A DNA stretch of 53,675 nt from an uncultured Clostridium sp. (GCA_900547475.1 URGW01000026.1:1-53675), one strand, 5' to 3'; counted from the stretch's first letter, positions 7,937 to 16,645 are shown. Made by a program: numbers and translations. Notes: generated from the sequence alone by a model not told the origin.

Positions 7937-8722
7937 ATGGAATTTAAATATGAAATTTTTGATACTCACTCACATTATGACGATGAGGCTTTTGATGAAG
8001 ATAGAGAAGCTGTCTTTGAACAAATTAAAAATGATGGAGTAATAGGAATTTTAAATTGTGCATGTTCTAAATCAAGCTTAAAAACTACAAATGATTTAAC
8101 TTTAAAGCATGATTTTATTTATGGAGCACTTGGGATTCACCCTAGTGATGCAAATGATTATGATGAAAATGTTAAAAATGAAATAATTAATTTATATAAA
8201 AGTAATAAAAAGATTATAGCTATAGGTGAAATAGGATTAGACTACTATTGGGATGAAAATCCAGATAAAGAAGTTCAAAAAAGGGTTTTTAGAGAGCAAA
8301 TGAGCTTAGCAGAAGAGTTAGGATTACCAGTAGTAATTCATGATAGAGATGCACATAAGGATACATTAGAAATAATGAAAGAGTTTCCAAATGTTAGAGG
8401 AACAGTGCATTGCTTTTCTGGAAGCGTAGAATTTGCTAGAGAGTGTGTAAAATTAGGTTACTATATAGGGATTACTGGAGTAGTTACATTTAAGAATGCA
8501 AAGAAAATTTGTGATGTAGTAAGAGAAATTCCACTTGAAAGATTATTAGTAGAAACTGATTGCCCATACATGGCCCCTCATCCAAATAGAGGAAAAAGGA
8601 ATAAATCGGACTATATTAGATATATAATAGAAAAAATAGCTGAGATAAAAGAAATTAGCTCAAAAGAAGTAAATTTAGCTGTAAATGACAATTTCCATAA
8701 CTTGATTCACAATAAGAAATAA
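7937..8722 (+). CDS. TatD family metal-dependent hydrolase / DNase
   Basis: 261-residue TIM-barrel hydrolase of the YabD/TatD family, cytoplasmic. Metal ligands are all visible: HSH in FDTHSHYDD near residue 12, the Glu in GEIGLDYYW near 98, the His in VIHDRDAH near 135, HCFSGS near 160, and the Asp in VETDCPYMAPHPNRG near 210. TatD proteins act as metal-dependent 3'-5' exonucleases and in D-aminoacyl-tRNA deacylation in some species. In Bacillus the gene (yabD) also sits between metS and yabE, as here. The ATG follows AGAGGAG. Confidence 0.93.
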   Translation: MEFKYEIFDTHSHYDDEAFDEDREAVFEQIKNDGVIGILNCACSKSSLKTTNDLTLKHDFIYGALGIHPSDANDYDENVKNEIINLYKSNKKIIAIGEIGLDYYWDENPDKEVQKRVFREQMSLAEELGLPVVIHDRDAHKDTLEIMKEFPNVRGTVHCFSGSVEFARECVKLGYYIGITGVVTFKNAKKICDVVREIPLERLLVETDCPYMAPHPNRGKRNKSDYIRYIIEKIAEIKEISSKEVNLAVNDNFHNLIHNKK

Positions 8723-8886
8723 AGTAAAATTAATATTAACAATTGTAAAAAATTAGGAGAAGATTTCAGTCTATATCAACCAAACTTTAAACTGTAAAAA
8801 AACGCCATTATTTTTTTAATTTAATTAATATTTATAGTGCAAATAGATGCATTTTAAACAGTTTCATTAAAACAAGAGTTGGAAAT

Positions 8887-8915
8887 TTGACAAAAATAAG
8901 AATTATTTATATAAT
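8887..8915 (+). promoter_or_regulatory. consensus sigma-A promoter before the G5/3D gene
   Basis: TTGACA, a 17-bp spacer and TATAAT: perfect -35 and -10 hexamers. The gene starts 37 bp past the -10, after CAGGGGAGG. Confidence 0.88.
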
Positions 8916-8951
8916 TCAATGGTCACTCTTGCCAGGGGAGGTTAAATGTAG

Positions 8952-10001
8952 ATGATTGAAAAATGGAAAGAAAATTTAAAAAACAATTTTTCTAATGGTC
9001 CTAAGGCAAAAATAATGGTAGGTGTTATCGGAGTATTGATAATAGCATTAACGATAACATTTGCATGCATAAGAAAAAACATAGTAATAAATATAGACGG
9101 AAAAGAAGAAGTACTTATAACATATAAAGGGACTGTTAAAGATGTACTTGAGGAAAATGGGATAGAAATAGCTCATAAGGATAAAGTACAACCAGCTTTA
9201 AATGAAAAAATATCATCAAATGATATTATTACAATTAAAAAAGCTGTAGAGGTAGAGATGGTAGTTGCTAACAAAACAATTGTTATAAAAACTGCTGAAG
9301 ATACTGTGGAAGATATGATAGAAGCTGAAGAAGAGGAACTAAAAGCTGAAGGAGTTGAATTTGTTGAAGGAGTTGATGAAATAACCCCTTCACTAGATAC
9401 TAAAATATCAGATAATCTTACAATTCAATTAGTTAAAGTTGAAGTATCAAATGAGGTTGCTGTAGAAAGTATTGATTATGAAACTATAGTTGAAGAAGAT
9501 GAGAGCCTAGATATTAATACTGAAAATGTAAGACAAGCTGGTGAGGCAGGAGAAAAGGAAATAACTTATAAGGTTATTAAGAAAGATGGAGTTGAAGTAT
9601 CTAGAGAAATAGTTCAATCTAAGGTTATAAAGGAACCTGTAAATGAAATTATAGCTCAAGGAACTAGAAGAGTATTTGCTAGTAGAGATGGTGAAATGGA
9701 ATATAGAGATTTAATCTATTGTGAATCTACTGCTTATGCAGGAGATACAATTACTGCTACTGGAACAGTGCCAGTTTACAATCCAAGTGGAATAAGTACA
9801 ATAGCAGTTGATCCAAGAGTGATACCATTAGGCTCGTTAGTTTACGTAGAGAATTACGGGAAAGCAGTTGCAGCAGATACAGGTGGGCTTATAAAGGGGA
9901 ATATTATAGATGTATTCCTTAACTCAGAATCAGAGTGTAAATCATGGGGAAGAAAATATAACGTACCAGTATATATTTTAGCATACCCAGGAGAATGGTA
10001 A
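8952..10001 (+). CDS. yabE: G5 and 3D domain protein, YabE-like cell-wall enzyme
   Basis: 349 residues, exported or membrane-anchored. An N-terminal membrane segment lies near 22-40 (GVIGVLIIALTITFAC). Two or three DUF348-type repeats follow (about 45-165, ITYKGTVKDVLEENGIE and similar), then a G5 domain (about 175-235, which binds wall glycan in this family). The C-terminus is a 3D domain from about 258. Its conserved acidic residues are visible in AADTGG and GNIIDVF, and AVDPRVIPLGSLVYVE is typical of MltA-like 3D enzymes that cut peptidoglycan. Family members include B. subtilis YabE and Rpf-like stationary-phase proteins. It sits in the usual place before rnmV. A perfect promoter precedes it and a strong terminator follows. 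Confidence 0.9.
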   Translation: MIEKWKENLKNNFSNGPKAKIMVGVIGVLIIALTITFACIRKNIVINIDGKEEVLITYKGTVKDVLEENGIEIAHKDKVQPALNEKISSNDIITIKKAVEVEMVVANKTIVIKTAEDTVEDMIEAEEEELKAEGVEFVEGVDEITPSLDTKISDNLTIQLVKVEVSNEVAVESIDYETIVEEDESLDINTENVRQAGEAGEKEITYKVIKKDGVEVSREIVQSKVIKEPVNEIIAQGTRRVFASRDGEMEYRDLIYCESTAYAGDTITATGTVPVYNPSGISTIAVDPRVIPLGSLVYVENYGKAVAADTGGLIKGNIIDVFLNSESECKSWGRKYNVPVYILAYPGEW

Positions 10002-10006
10002 ATTAA

Positions 10007-10054
10007 AAAGGGCAATATCAAAACATTAAAGTTTTGATATTGCCCTTTAGTTTT
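10007..10054 (+). terminator. strong intrinsic terminator after yabE
   Basis: AAAGGGCAATATCAAAAC pairs with GTTTTGATATTGCCCTTT, an 18-bp perfect stem with a 6-base loop, followed by AGTTTT. It separates yabE from the rnmV-ksgA transcript. Confidence 0.9.
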
Positions 10055-10085
10055 AGAAGATATTAGTTTATAACTAATTAAAGGT

Positions 10086-10114
10086 TTGACATAATAGAAA
10101 TATGGGGATAAATT
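10086..10114 (+). promoter_or_regulatory. sigma-A promoter for rnmV-ksgA
   Basis: TTGACA, a 17-bp spacer and TAAATT lie 35 bp upstream of the rnmV start, directly after the yabE terminator. Confidence 0.75.
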
Positions 10115-10149
10115 AATAAGAGATAATAGAGGAAAGGAAGAGAAGGCTT

Positions 10150-10704
10150 TTGATTAAAGAGGTTATAGTTGTTGAAGGAAAAGATGATGTAGCTGCAGTT
10201 AAAAAAGCAGTTGATGCTGAAATGATAGCTGTTGGTGGATTTGGAATAAATGCAAAAGTTATTTCAAGAATAAAAGAAGCACAAAAAAGAAAAGGTGTTA
10301 TAGTTTTAACTGATCCAGACTTTGCTGGTGAGAAAATAAGAAAAATAATAGCAAAGAGAGTACCGGGAATAAAGCACGCATACATTGCTCAAGAAGATGG
10401 AATAAAAGATGATGATATAGGTGTAGAAAATGCTACACCAGAAGTTATAATAGAAGCCTTAAATAGAGCTAAGGTTACTATTGAAGTAAAAGAAAAGACA
10501 TTTGATGTGCAAGATATGTTTTACTTTAGATTAAATGGAGATCCAAATGCTAAGGAAAGAAGAATAAAGCTTGGAAATAAATTAGGTATTGGTTATGGAA
10601 ATGCAAATCAAATGTTATCTAGATTAAATAATTATGGCATTACAAAAGAGGAGTTTATAGAAGCTATTAAGTATGTTGATAAAGAATTAGAAGGGAAGAA
10701 ATAG
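10150..10704 (+). CDS. rnmV: ribonuclease M5
   Basis: 184-residue Toprim-fold nuclease that makes the final cuts in 5S rRNA precursors in low-GC Gram-positives. The Toprim motif is clear: VVEGKDDVAA at residue 6 carries the catalytic Glu, and LTDPDFAGEKI near 56 the DxD pair. The start is TTG, with a purine-rich site upstream. The stop codon abuts ksgA (the next base begins its ATG), a coupling seen in many Firmicutes, so rRNA processing and rRNA methylation are made from one message. Confidence 0.93.
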   Translation: MIKEVIVVEGKDDVAAVKKAVDAEMIAVGGFGINAKVISRIKEAQKRKGVIVLTDPDFAGEKIRKIIAKRVPGIKHAYIAQEDGIKDDDIGVENATPEVIIEALNRAKVTIEVKEKTFDVQDMFYFRLNGDPNAKERRIKLGNKLGIGYGNANQMLSRLNNYGITKEEFIEAIKYVDKELEGKK

Positions 10705-11547
10705 ATGGATATAAAAGATGTAAAAACAGCAGAGTTAGTTAAGAAATATAATTTTAAATTTTCAAAAAGCTTAGGGCAAAACTTTTTAGTTGATGATTCT
10801 GTTCCTAGAGATATAGTTTCAGGTGCAGATGTTAATAAGGAAGATTTAGCTATAGAGATAGGACCAGGTGTTGGAACATTAACTGCTCAATTATTAAAAA
10901 CTGCTAAGAGAGTAGTTGCTATAGAGTTAGATAATGATTTAATTCCTATATTAGAACAAGAGTTAGGAGGTAACCCTAATTTTACTCTTATACATAATGA
11001 TGCTTTAAAAGTAGATTTTAATGAAATTATAGGGGATGAGAAGAGTGTAAAGTTAGTTGCAAACTTACCTTATTATGTTACAACACCTATAATAGTTAAA
11101 TTACTTAAAGAAGGATATAATTTTAAATCATTAACAATAATGATTCAAAAGGAAGTTGCAGAAAGAATGAATGCAGAGCCTGGTAATAAAGATTATGGAG
11201 CACTATCTTTATTGGTTCAATATTATTGTAATACTAGCATAGTAAGAAGAGTTCCACCTAATTGTTTTATTCCTAGACCAAAAGTTGATTCAATTGTTAT
11301 AAGACTTGATAAGTTAGATTCACCAAGAGTTAAGGTTGATAATGAAAAGTTATTCTTTGATATAATAAGAAATTCTTTTAATATGAGAAGAAAAACTTTA
11401 TGGAATGGAGTTAAGAGCATAGGACCAGCTAAAGAAAAGCTTGAAGAGGCATTTGAAAAGGCTGGGATTGATCCTAAGAGAAGGGGAGAAACTTTATCTA
11501 TAGAAGAGTTTGCAACTTTATCTAATTATATTAACGAAATTCTATAG
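10705..11547 (+). CDS. ksgA: 16S rRNA dimethyladenosine transferase
   Basis: 280-residue SAM-dependent methyltransferase that dimethylates the two adjacent adenosines near the 3' end of 16S rRNA in ribosome assembly. Motifs seen: LGQNFLVD near residue 22, the SAM-binding EIGPGVGTLT near 52, IELDNDL near 73, and the catalytic NLPYYVTTPI near 119. The full-length C-terminal domain includes FNMRRKTLWNG. Translation is coupled to rnmV, with zero spacing. Confidence 0.96.
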   Translation: MDIKDVKTAELVKKYNFKFSKSLGQNFLVDDSVPRDIVSGADVNKEDLAIEIGPGVGTLTAQLLKTAKRVVAIELDNDLIPILEQELGGNPNFTLIHNDALKVDFNEIIGDEKSVKLVANLPYYVTTPIIVKLLKEGYNFKSLTIMIQKEVAERMNAEPGNKDYGALSLLVQYYCNTSIVRRVPPNCFIPRPKVDSIVIRLDKLDSPRVKVDNEKLFFDIIRNSFNMRRKTLWNGVKSIGPAKEKLEEAFEKAGIDPKRRGETLSIEEFATLSNYINEIL

Positions 11548-11648
11548 TTTAGTTAATTATAGAAAATTCCCCTATTAAAATTAATAACATATTTCAATAT
11601 ATAGAACATATAATATATGGAATTAATATAAAGTGGGGGTTCTAGAGA

Positions 11649-12869
11649 ATGGCAAGTAATAATAGGTTGTATAGAAACTTCGTAATATTACAGGAGGATG
11701 AACGTGGGTACTCAAATTCTAGTGATAAAACATTATCTGGATATTCTAAGATAGAAGCAAAAGGAGATAAATGTAAAATATCTTTTTATGCTCAAAATCT
11801 TAAAAAAGATAATGAAAATTATTATATGATGATTATTTGTTGCAAGAAGGATATGAAGCAAATAATTAATTTGGGTCCAATAGAAGTAACTGATACAGGT
11901 AAAGCTGAAGCAACAAAAGAATATAATGTATCAAATGTTGGTGGCTTAGATATACAATTTGATAAAATATCTGGTACGTCTATAGCGAAATTTAAAGATG
12001 GAATACCTATATTTGTAATGTGTGGTTTTTTAAATGGACAGCAACCATCTGAAAATTGGAAGAATTATACCATAGTTAAAGCTAAGGAAGTTAGATTAAG
12101 GGCAACTGAAAAAGTTGCGGAAAAGGAACATAAAAAAGAACCAAGAAAGCCAGAAATTAAGGTAGAAAAACCTAAAGAAAAATCTAAAGAAAATCCTATA
12201 GTAGAAGCTAAAATTGATGAAAATATAATTATAGAAGATACTAAAAGAGCTGAGGAAGAGAAAGAAGAAGCTGCTAAAGAAGAAGTTAAAGAAGTAGTTA
12301 ACGAGGTAGTTGAAGTAAAAGAGGTTCAAGAGGTTGAGAATATTGAAGAAGCTAGGATGAGATATTTTCAAAGGGAAAACCTAAGAGGAAAATTTGAAGA
12401 TTATGAAGAGGAAATAGAATCTGTTAAGGAATTTGACCCTATTAATGGCAGGATAAGAGGTAGCATAGGAGAATATTTTGAATCAATAGTAGAAGGATTC
12501 AATAGAGATTACGATAGCATAAATGATCTAAAATATACAAAATGGTATAAAGTACCAGTACATGACTTGCATGAGATGTGTAATATGTCAAATTATAATA
12601 AGTATACATTAGCTTATTATCCAATGTTAAATTATTATCCTTATATAAAGAAGTATGGATATTTTATGCTTGGATATAAGTGTGATTCTCAAGGAAATCT
12701 AAAACATATAATTTATGCAATTCCAGGGAAAAAGGATAAGGATGAACAACCTTATGATGGAAGAACTGGCTTTGTTACATGGGTTAGTTTAAATGGAAGA
12801 GATAGAGATGGATGTTGGTTAATGTTTTATGATTTTAAAAATTCTACTGTTGTTGTTCCAATGCAATAG
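11649..12869 (+). CDS. conserved clostridial protein of unknown function, two domains joined by a charged linker
   Basis: 406 residues with no signal peptide or membrane helix. The N-terminal domain (about 1-150) is beta-rich (KIEAKGDKCKISFYAQ...MMIICCKK). A long charged Lys/Glu linker with poor sequence complexity covers about 155-245. The C-terminal domain (about 260-406) is aromatic-rich (KWYKVPVHDLHEM, YYPMLNYYPYIKKYGYFMLGY, DGRTGFVTWVSL). I do not recognise a named family. The layout suggests a scaffold or surface-of-assembly protein, and B. subtilis has a sporulation gene (yabG) at this place, but homology is not claimed. The ATG follows GTGGGGG. It sits alone between ksgA and a lipoprotein gene. 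Confidence 0.75.
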   Translation: MASNNRLYRNFVILQEDERGYSNSSDKTLSGYSKIEAKGDKCKISFYAQNLKKDNENYYMMIICCKKDMKQIINLGPIEVTDTGKAEATKEYNVSNVGGLDIQFDKISGTSIAKFKDGIPIFVMCGFLNGQQPSENWKNYTIVKAKEVRLRATEKVAEKEHKKEPRKPEIKVEKPKEKSKENPIVEAKIDENIIIEDTKRAEEEKEEAAKEEVKEVVNEVVEVKEVQEVENIEEARMRYFQRENLRGKFEDYEEEIESVKEFDPINGRIRGSIGEYFESIVEGFNRDYDSINDLKYTKWYKVPVHDLHEMCNMSNYNKYTLAYYPMLNYYPYIKKYGYFMLGYKCDSQGNLKHIIYAIPGKKDKDEQPYDGRTGFVTWVSLNGRDRDGCWLMFYDFKNSTVVVPMQ

Positions 12870-12971
12870 TTTGAGGTTAGATAAAAAACATATATTGAAC
12901 TAAAGGAAAATATGAAATAATAGAGAAAGTAAATTGCTAATATTAGAATAAAGTATTATAATTATCCTTAT

Positions 12972-12995
12972 TAGGAGAAGCTTAAGCTTCTCCTA
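12972..12995. repeat. 24-bp perfect palindrome
   Basis: TAGGAGAAGCTTAAGCTTCTCCTA is fully self-complementary with no loop. It lies 32 bp before the lipoprotein start and has no T-run after it, so it is a poor terminator. It could be a dimeric protein site or an RNA stem that affects the following message. Confidence 0.6.
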
Positions 12996-13026
12996 TTATT
13001 AATATAAAGGTAAAAAGGAGAAACGA

Positions 13027-13851
13027 ATGTTAAGAGTATTAAAAAGATATATCCTACTATGTTTTTTAATAATAGGTATATTGAATTTCTCTGGATGTAC
13101 AGTAATGGAAAGTATAGAGAAAAAGTTAGGTTTAAAAAATGATTATTTTGATTATTTAAACTCAAATGATGTAGAGCAAATAAGTATACAGAGTACTAGG
13201 GATCCGTCATTTAAGTTTATAGTAACTGATGAAAGTGCAATTAATGAAATGTCTAATTTACTGTCAAGAGCAAAGATAAGTGAAAATAAGTCTACTTTAG
13301 AGCCAGATTATAAGTTTGAATTTGATTTAGGCGATGAGATAAAAGAGTTTTACTATGTTGTAGGAACTGATGAAGGAAATTTTTATAATGATGAAAATAT
13401 ATTTTCTGTTTCAAAGAGATTAGATGAGGGAATTATAAAAAATCTTTCAGTTATAAGAAAGCCTAGAGACTTTGATTATATATATTATCAATCTATTTTA
13501 GATGTATTACAAACAGTTAGCAAAAAGAGCGATATTAGTAATTATAAAGTTGGTATTAATATAAAGGGTGATATAGATTGCTTAAAGTATGTATTTTCTA
13601 CCGATTTAAATAAATTTATAGAAAAAGCAAGAGAAATTGTACCAAATGTAGAAATGTCAAATAATAATGATAGTGATTTTGATATTGTAGTTACGATAAA
13701 AAATAGGGGATATGATACTACTAACTTTAAAACATTAATTACAATAAATAATAAGGATAAAAATACAGAAAGTAAATATTATGTTGTTGCAGTTAATGAG
13801 TTTAAAGAGTGGAATATAGATGTTTCAGAAAGTAAACCTGATAATTGGTAA
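13027..13851 (+). CDS. lipoprotein of unknown function
   Basis: 274 residues. A lipoprotein signal is clear: basic MLRVLKR, a hydrophobic core and the lipobox LNFSGC, so Cys24 or so would be lipidated and the rest held outside the membrane. The mature part is rich in Asp, Asn, Lys and Ile. It includes DVEQISIQSTRDPSFKFIVTDESAINEM, shortened here to its pattern of alternating beta and helix, as in small Gram-positive lipoproteins of unknown role. No catalytic motif is visible. The ATG follows AAAAGGAG. It appears monocistronic. Confidence 0.75.
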   Translation: MLRVLKRYILLCFLIIGILNFSGCTVMESIEKKLGLKNDYFDYLNSNDVEQISIQSTRDPSFKFIVTDESAINEMSNLLSRAKISENKSTLEPDYKFEFDLGDEIKEFYYVVGTDEGNFYNDENIFSVSKRLDEGIIKNLSVIRKPRDFDYIYYQSILDVLQTVSKKSDISNYKVGINIKGDIDCLKYVFSTDLNKFIEKAREIVPNVEMSNNNDSDFDIVVTIKNRGYDTTNFKTLITINNKDKNTESKYYVVAVNEFKEWNIDVSESKPDNW

Positions 13852-13930
13852 AATAAAAATTTTTTAACTTACATAACATATTAGAATTTAGCAAATAATA
13901 GTATTGAAGTTTGTTAAAGGGGTTGAAGTT

Positions 13931-14119
13931 ATGAATGCATCTGTAGATAAAGATACTTGTATTGGATGTGGATTATGTCCATCAATATGTCCAGAAGTTT
14001 TTGAAATGGATGATGATGGTAAAGCAGTAGCTAAAACTAATCCTGTGCCAGATGGAAATGAAGATGATGCAAGAGATGCAGAGTCAAGTTGTCCAGTAAA
14101 TGCAATAAGTCTAGATTAA
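13931..14119 (+). CDS. ferredoxin with a single [4Fe-4S] cluster
   Basis: 62-residue electron carrier. CIGCGLCPSICP near the N-terminus plus CPVNAI near the C-terminus give four cluster ligands. This is the one-cluster type; the second motif of 2[4Fe-4S] clostridial ferredoxins is missing, and an acidic stretch (DGNEDDARDAESS) stands in the middle. The start is taken at ATG 13931, after AAAGGGGTTGAAG; a TTG 27 bp upstream is also in frame but has no ribosome site. It is a single gene with its own terminator, so partner enzymes are not evident. Confidence 0.92.
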   Translation: MNASVDKDTCIGCGLCPSICPEVFEMDDDGKAVAKTNPVPDGNEDDARDAESSCPVNAISLD

Positions 14120-14162
14120 AAAATATACCATATAGCTATTAAGCTATATGGTATATTTTTTG
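14119..14162. terminator. bidirectional terminator between ferredoxin and thiT
   Basis: ATATACCATATAGCT (14123-14137) pairs perfectly with 14142-14156 around a 4-base loop. A-rich sequence precedes it and T-rich sequence follows, so it can work in both directions. Confidence 0.88.
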
Positions 14163-14226
14163 AAATAAATCTTAATAAATTACGGTTTGTAATTTGAGTT
14201 ATCTAAATCGAGGATTTAGACTTTAC

Positions 14227-14874
14227 TTATGTTAATGATATATTTGATTTTAATATTTTAATTAATTTTTCTATAGGCAAAAATGCCAATAATACTAAGC
14301 AGATTAATAGTTCTCCACCAACTGCAAATCCATTTACTGCTAGAGAATATAGTATAGGAGACATTCCTGCTGGTGCATAGGATCCAAAGAATATTACACC
14401 AGAAATAAAGTGGCATGAAAATCTTAGTAGCATTCCTAATGTGGCACCTAAATATTTATTTTTAAAGAATCCTGCAACTCCAACGGCCATAAAAGGTAAA
14501 GGATAATCAAATAAAACTTGAACGGGATTTAGTATATATGGATCAATAATTAATTTAAGTACTCCAAATAGAAATCCAGTAAACAAACCTATTGATGGGC
14601 CGTAAACAATTGAAATTAACAATATTGGAATCATACTTCCTAATGAAATGCTTCCACCGCCATTTGGTAATGTATAAATTTTTAACATATCTAAAATGAA
14701 AGCAAGAGCAATAGCTAGTCCTATTCTAGCCACTAATTTTGAATCAAACTTTAATGATTTAAACTTTATAAAGGCAATTAGTAAAATTGCACAACCTATT
14801 AAAGCAATTAGTGTAAGTGGACTGCTAAAAAGTGTTTTGAAATTTTCTCCCATTGTTGCTAGAAAATTTGACAT
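14227..14874 (-). CDS. thiT: thiamine transporter substrate-binding membrane protein ThiT
   Basis: 215-residue membrane protein, the S component of an energy-coupling factor transporter that captures thiamine; it would share the EcfAA'T module encoded elsewhere. Six hydrophobic segments are visible (LIALIGCAILLIAF, IGLAIALAFILDMLKIYTLP, SIGLFTGFLFGVLKLIID and others). Features typical of ThiT include GGGSISLGSMIPI and the aromatic-rich HFISGVIFFGSYAPAGMSPILYS segment, abbreviated here by its key residues. A TPP riboswitch directly upstream confirms the substrate. The ATG follows AAGGAGG. Confidence 0.93.
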   Translation of the reverse strand: MSNFLATMGENFKTLFSSPLTLIALIGCAILLIAFIKFKSLKFDSKLVARIGLAIALAFILDMLKIYTLPNGGGSISLGSMIPILLISIVYGPSIGLFTGFLFGVLKLIIDPYILNPVQVLFDYPLPFMAVGVAGFFKNKYLGATLGMLLRFSCHFISGVIFFGSYAPAGMSPILYSLAVNGFAVGGELLICLVLLAFLPIEKLIKILKSNISLT

Positions 14875-14939
14875 AAAAAAATACCTCCTTATTTTGCGTA
14901 AGAGGGTACCGTAGCATGAGAATATAAAAACTCTATTAT

Positions 14940-15020
14940 GGCTTTCCTACGCTGGAATTATCCAGATCAGGTTAAAAGGGTTGATGAAAGTTCATCTCTC
15001 AGCCTTGGGGCACCCCTAGC
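14940..15020 (-). promoter_or_regulatory. TPP (THI-box) riboswitch controlling thiT
   Basis: On the minus strand the conserved elements occur in order: GGGGTGCCCC, GCTGAGAGATG, CCCTT, then AACCTGATCTGGATAAT and CCAGCGTAGG. These are the hallmarks of the thiamine-pyrophosphate aptamer. About 65 bases separate it from the thiT start, including a GGTACC-centred stem; the exact switch (translation or transcription) is not clear, as no terminator T-run is evident. Confidence 0.96.
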
Positions 15021-15036
15021 AACTAAATATAATTAA

Positions 15037-15065
15037 ATTTTAGGCAAAGATTTACAAAAAGTCAA
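15037..15065 (-). promoter_or_regulatory. sigma-A promoter of the thiT transcript
   Basis: On the minus strand TTGACT, a 17-bp spacer and TAAAAT lie directly before the TPP aptamer. The -35 overlaps the 3' end of the preceding small gene. Confidence 0.8.
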
Positions 15066-15255
15066 TGCTTTTATTTATCATTTGGCAAGGTTTATAATTT
15101 GTATTTGAAGAGTTCTTATATAAATTAGCTAAACTTATGTTACTACCTATTGGCATAAGGGTTTCAAAAGAAGTTAAAGGCATTGTTATAATAGAGTCAT
15201 CTTCTAATAAAATAAAAGCATCATTTCCAGTATAATCTAGTATCATTCCTTTCAT
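15052..15255 (-). CDS. small protein of unknown function
   Basis: 67 residues. It starts MKGMILDYTGNDAFILLEDDSIITMP, of which only the pattern matters: short beta strands with an acidic turn, as in small SH3- or OB-like proteins. It then runs into a low-hydrophobicity tail with one Cys. I do not recognise a family. The ATG at 15255 is preferred to an in-frame GTG nine bases upstream because AGGACGGTG would be its ribosome site. The next transcript (thiT) starts inside its 3' end. Confidence 0.6.
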   Translation of the reverse strand: MKGMILDYTGNDAFILLEDDSIITMPLTSFETLMPIGSNISLANLYKNSSNTNYKPCQMINKSIDFL

Positions 15256-15308
15256 ATTTAACACCGTCCTAAGTAAGTTTATATTAGTTTATACATAAAT
15301 AATAATAA

Positions 15309-15342
15309 AAATACATCCAAGAATTTTCTTGGATGTATTTTT
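15309..15342 (-). terminator. terminator of the degV-padR operon
   Basis: On the minus strand AAATACATCCAAG pairs with CTTGGATGTATTT and continues into more T. It overlaps the padR stop codon. Confidence 0.85.
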
Positions 15343-15796
15343 ATAAATAAAGATCTTTATAAACGATTTGGAAGACTTTTAATGATTCTTCTATTTTATG
15401 TTTAAGTAATTTTTTTCTATTATTAAATTCAACCTCGCCTAGTGGAGTTAGAGAATAAAATTTTTGAAACTTCTTTTTAGGATCATCCCACTGACCGATA
15501 ACTAAGCCTTCTTTTTCTAATTTTTTTAATAATGGATATATTCCACCTGTGCTAGGAGTCCATAATCCATTAGTTCTTTCAGAAACCTTAGTAGAAATTT
15601 CATTACCGTTTGTTGGACCGGATTTTAATATATGAAGAACATAAATAGGTAATAATCCTTTTGTAAAAACTTGACCAACTGCTTCTTTTTCCTTTTGAAC
15701 TTTTTTTAGTTCTGCAAGCTTTGCTTTATATTCATCATATAATCTTTTTTCTTCAGCCTTTAAATCTTCAATATTGTTAAAATCGAAATCACTCAT
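15341..15796 (-). CDS. PadR family transcriptional regulator
   Basis: 151-residue winged-helix DNA-binding protein. The N-terminus is a charged coiled-coil stretch (about 8-42). The PadR winged helix follows (about 45-125), with LPIYVLHILKSGPTNGNEIS, WTPSTGGIYPLLKKLEKEGLV and a wing around FQKFYSLTPLG, all hallmark positions of the family. A short C-terminal helix is left. It lies three bases after degV, in the same operon, and lacks a clear ribosome site of its own, so translation is probably coupled. The paired palindromes upstream of degV are its likely operator, making it an autorepressor. The effector is unknown. Confidence 0.9.
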   Translation of the reverse strand: MSDFDFNNIEDLKAEEKRLYDEYKAKLAELKKVQKEKEAVGQVFTKGLLPIYVLHILKSGPTNGNEISTKVSERTNGLWTPSTGGIYPLLKKLEKEGLVIGQWDDPKKKFQKFYSLTPLGEVEFNNRKKLLKHKIEESLKVFQIVYKDLYL

Positions 15797-15799
15797 AAA

Positions 15800-16645
15800 T
15801 TATTTAACCATTTTTACAGAAAAACCAATTAATCCAGGACCACCATGAATACCAAGAGCAGGACTTATTTCTGCAATTTTTATAGATACTATATTTGTTA
15901 AATCTTTAAGTGAATTCATATATTTAATAGCTTCATCCTCGCAACCAGCGTGTAAAATAGCAATTTCACATTTATTTTTAGCTAAGTATCCTTTTAATAA
16001 TTCAGTCATTTTTGATAAAGATTGTTTTCTACCTCTTACTTTTGCAACGTTATAATAAACACCATCTTCATCTGTAGTTATTATAGGTTTAAGATTTAGC
16101 AACTCGCCAACAGTTCCTGCAAGTCTACCAATTCTTCCTCCTCTTTTTAAATATTCTAATGTATTAATAGTAAAGTATCCAATAACTCTTTTTCTTATTT
16201 CAGGTATTTCTTTAATTATTTCTTCATAACTTTTACCTTCTTTTATAAGTTTAGCAACTTCTAAAACTATTTCTCCTTGAGGATACGCTAGTATTTTTGA
16301 GTCGTAAACAAAAGAAGTAAGTTTTGGATGATCTTCTAAAGCTAATCTTATTGCATTAAAGCTTCCAGAAAGACCACTAGAAATTGAAATACAAATTACA
16401 TGAGTATATCCTTCTTGTTCTAATTTATTTAAAACTTCCTCAGTTTCTTGAGCACTTGGCAAAGATGTTTTAGGAACCTCTTTTTCTAAGTTATCATATA
16501 CTTCTTGAGGTGAAATATCTATTCTATCTCTATAATCACCATTAGAATAAATTATTCTAAGTGGTAATAAATTTATATTATTTTCTCTTAATGTATTTAA
16601 ATCAAGATCACATGCACTGTCAGTTATTAAAGCAATTTTTTGCAT
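15800..16645 (-). CDS. DegV/FakB family fatty-acid-binding protein
   Basis: 281 residues of the two-domain DegV fold. Members such as FakB present a bound fatty acid to the kinase FakA, feeding host or membrane fatty acids into phospholipid synthesis. Seen: LITDSACDL at residue 5, PLRIIY near 27, KTSLPSAQE near 60, ISSGLSGSFNA near 88 (lipid headgroup region), EYLKRGGRIGR near 163, and the C-terminal HGGPGLIGF. The ATG follows CGGAGGA. The downstream PadR regulator in the same operon suggests regulated lipid scavenging, but that is inference. No fakA gene is in the window. Confidence 0.9.
   Translation of the reverse strand: MQKIALITDSACDLDLNTLRENNINLLPLRIIYSNGDYRDRIDISPQEVYDNLEKEVPKTSLPSAQETEEVLNKLEQEGYTHVICISISSGLSGSFNAIRLALEDHPKLTSFVYDSKILAYPQGEIVLEVAKLIKEGKSYEEIIKEIPEIRKRVIGYFTINTLEYLKRGGRIGRLAGTVGELLNLKPIITTDEDGVYYNVAKVRGRKQSLSKMTELLKGYLAKNKCEIAILHAGCEDEAIKYMNSLKDLTNIVSIKIAEISPALGIHGGPGLIGFSVKMVK

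Noticed and set aside
8723..8886. Possible ydaO (c-di-AMP) riboswitch before the G5/3D gene
   Set aside because: This class often precedes wall hydrolases, but none of the conserved ydaO elements could be found here; a plain promoter explains the region.
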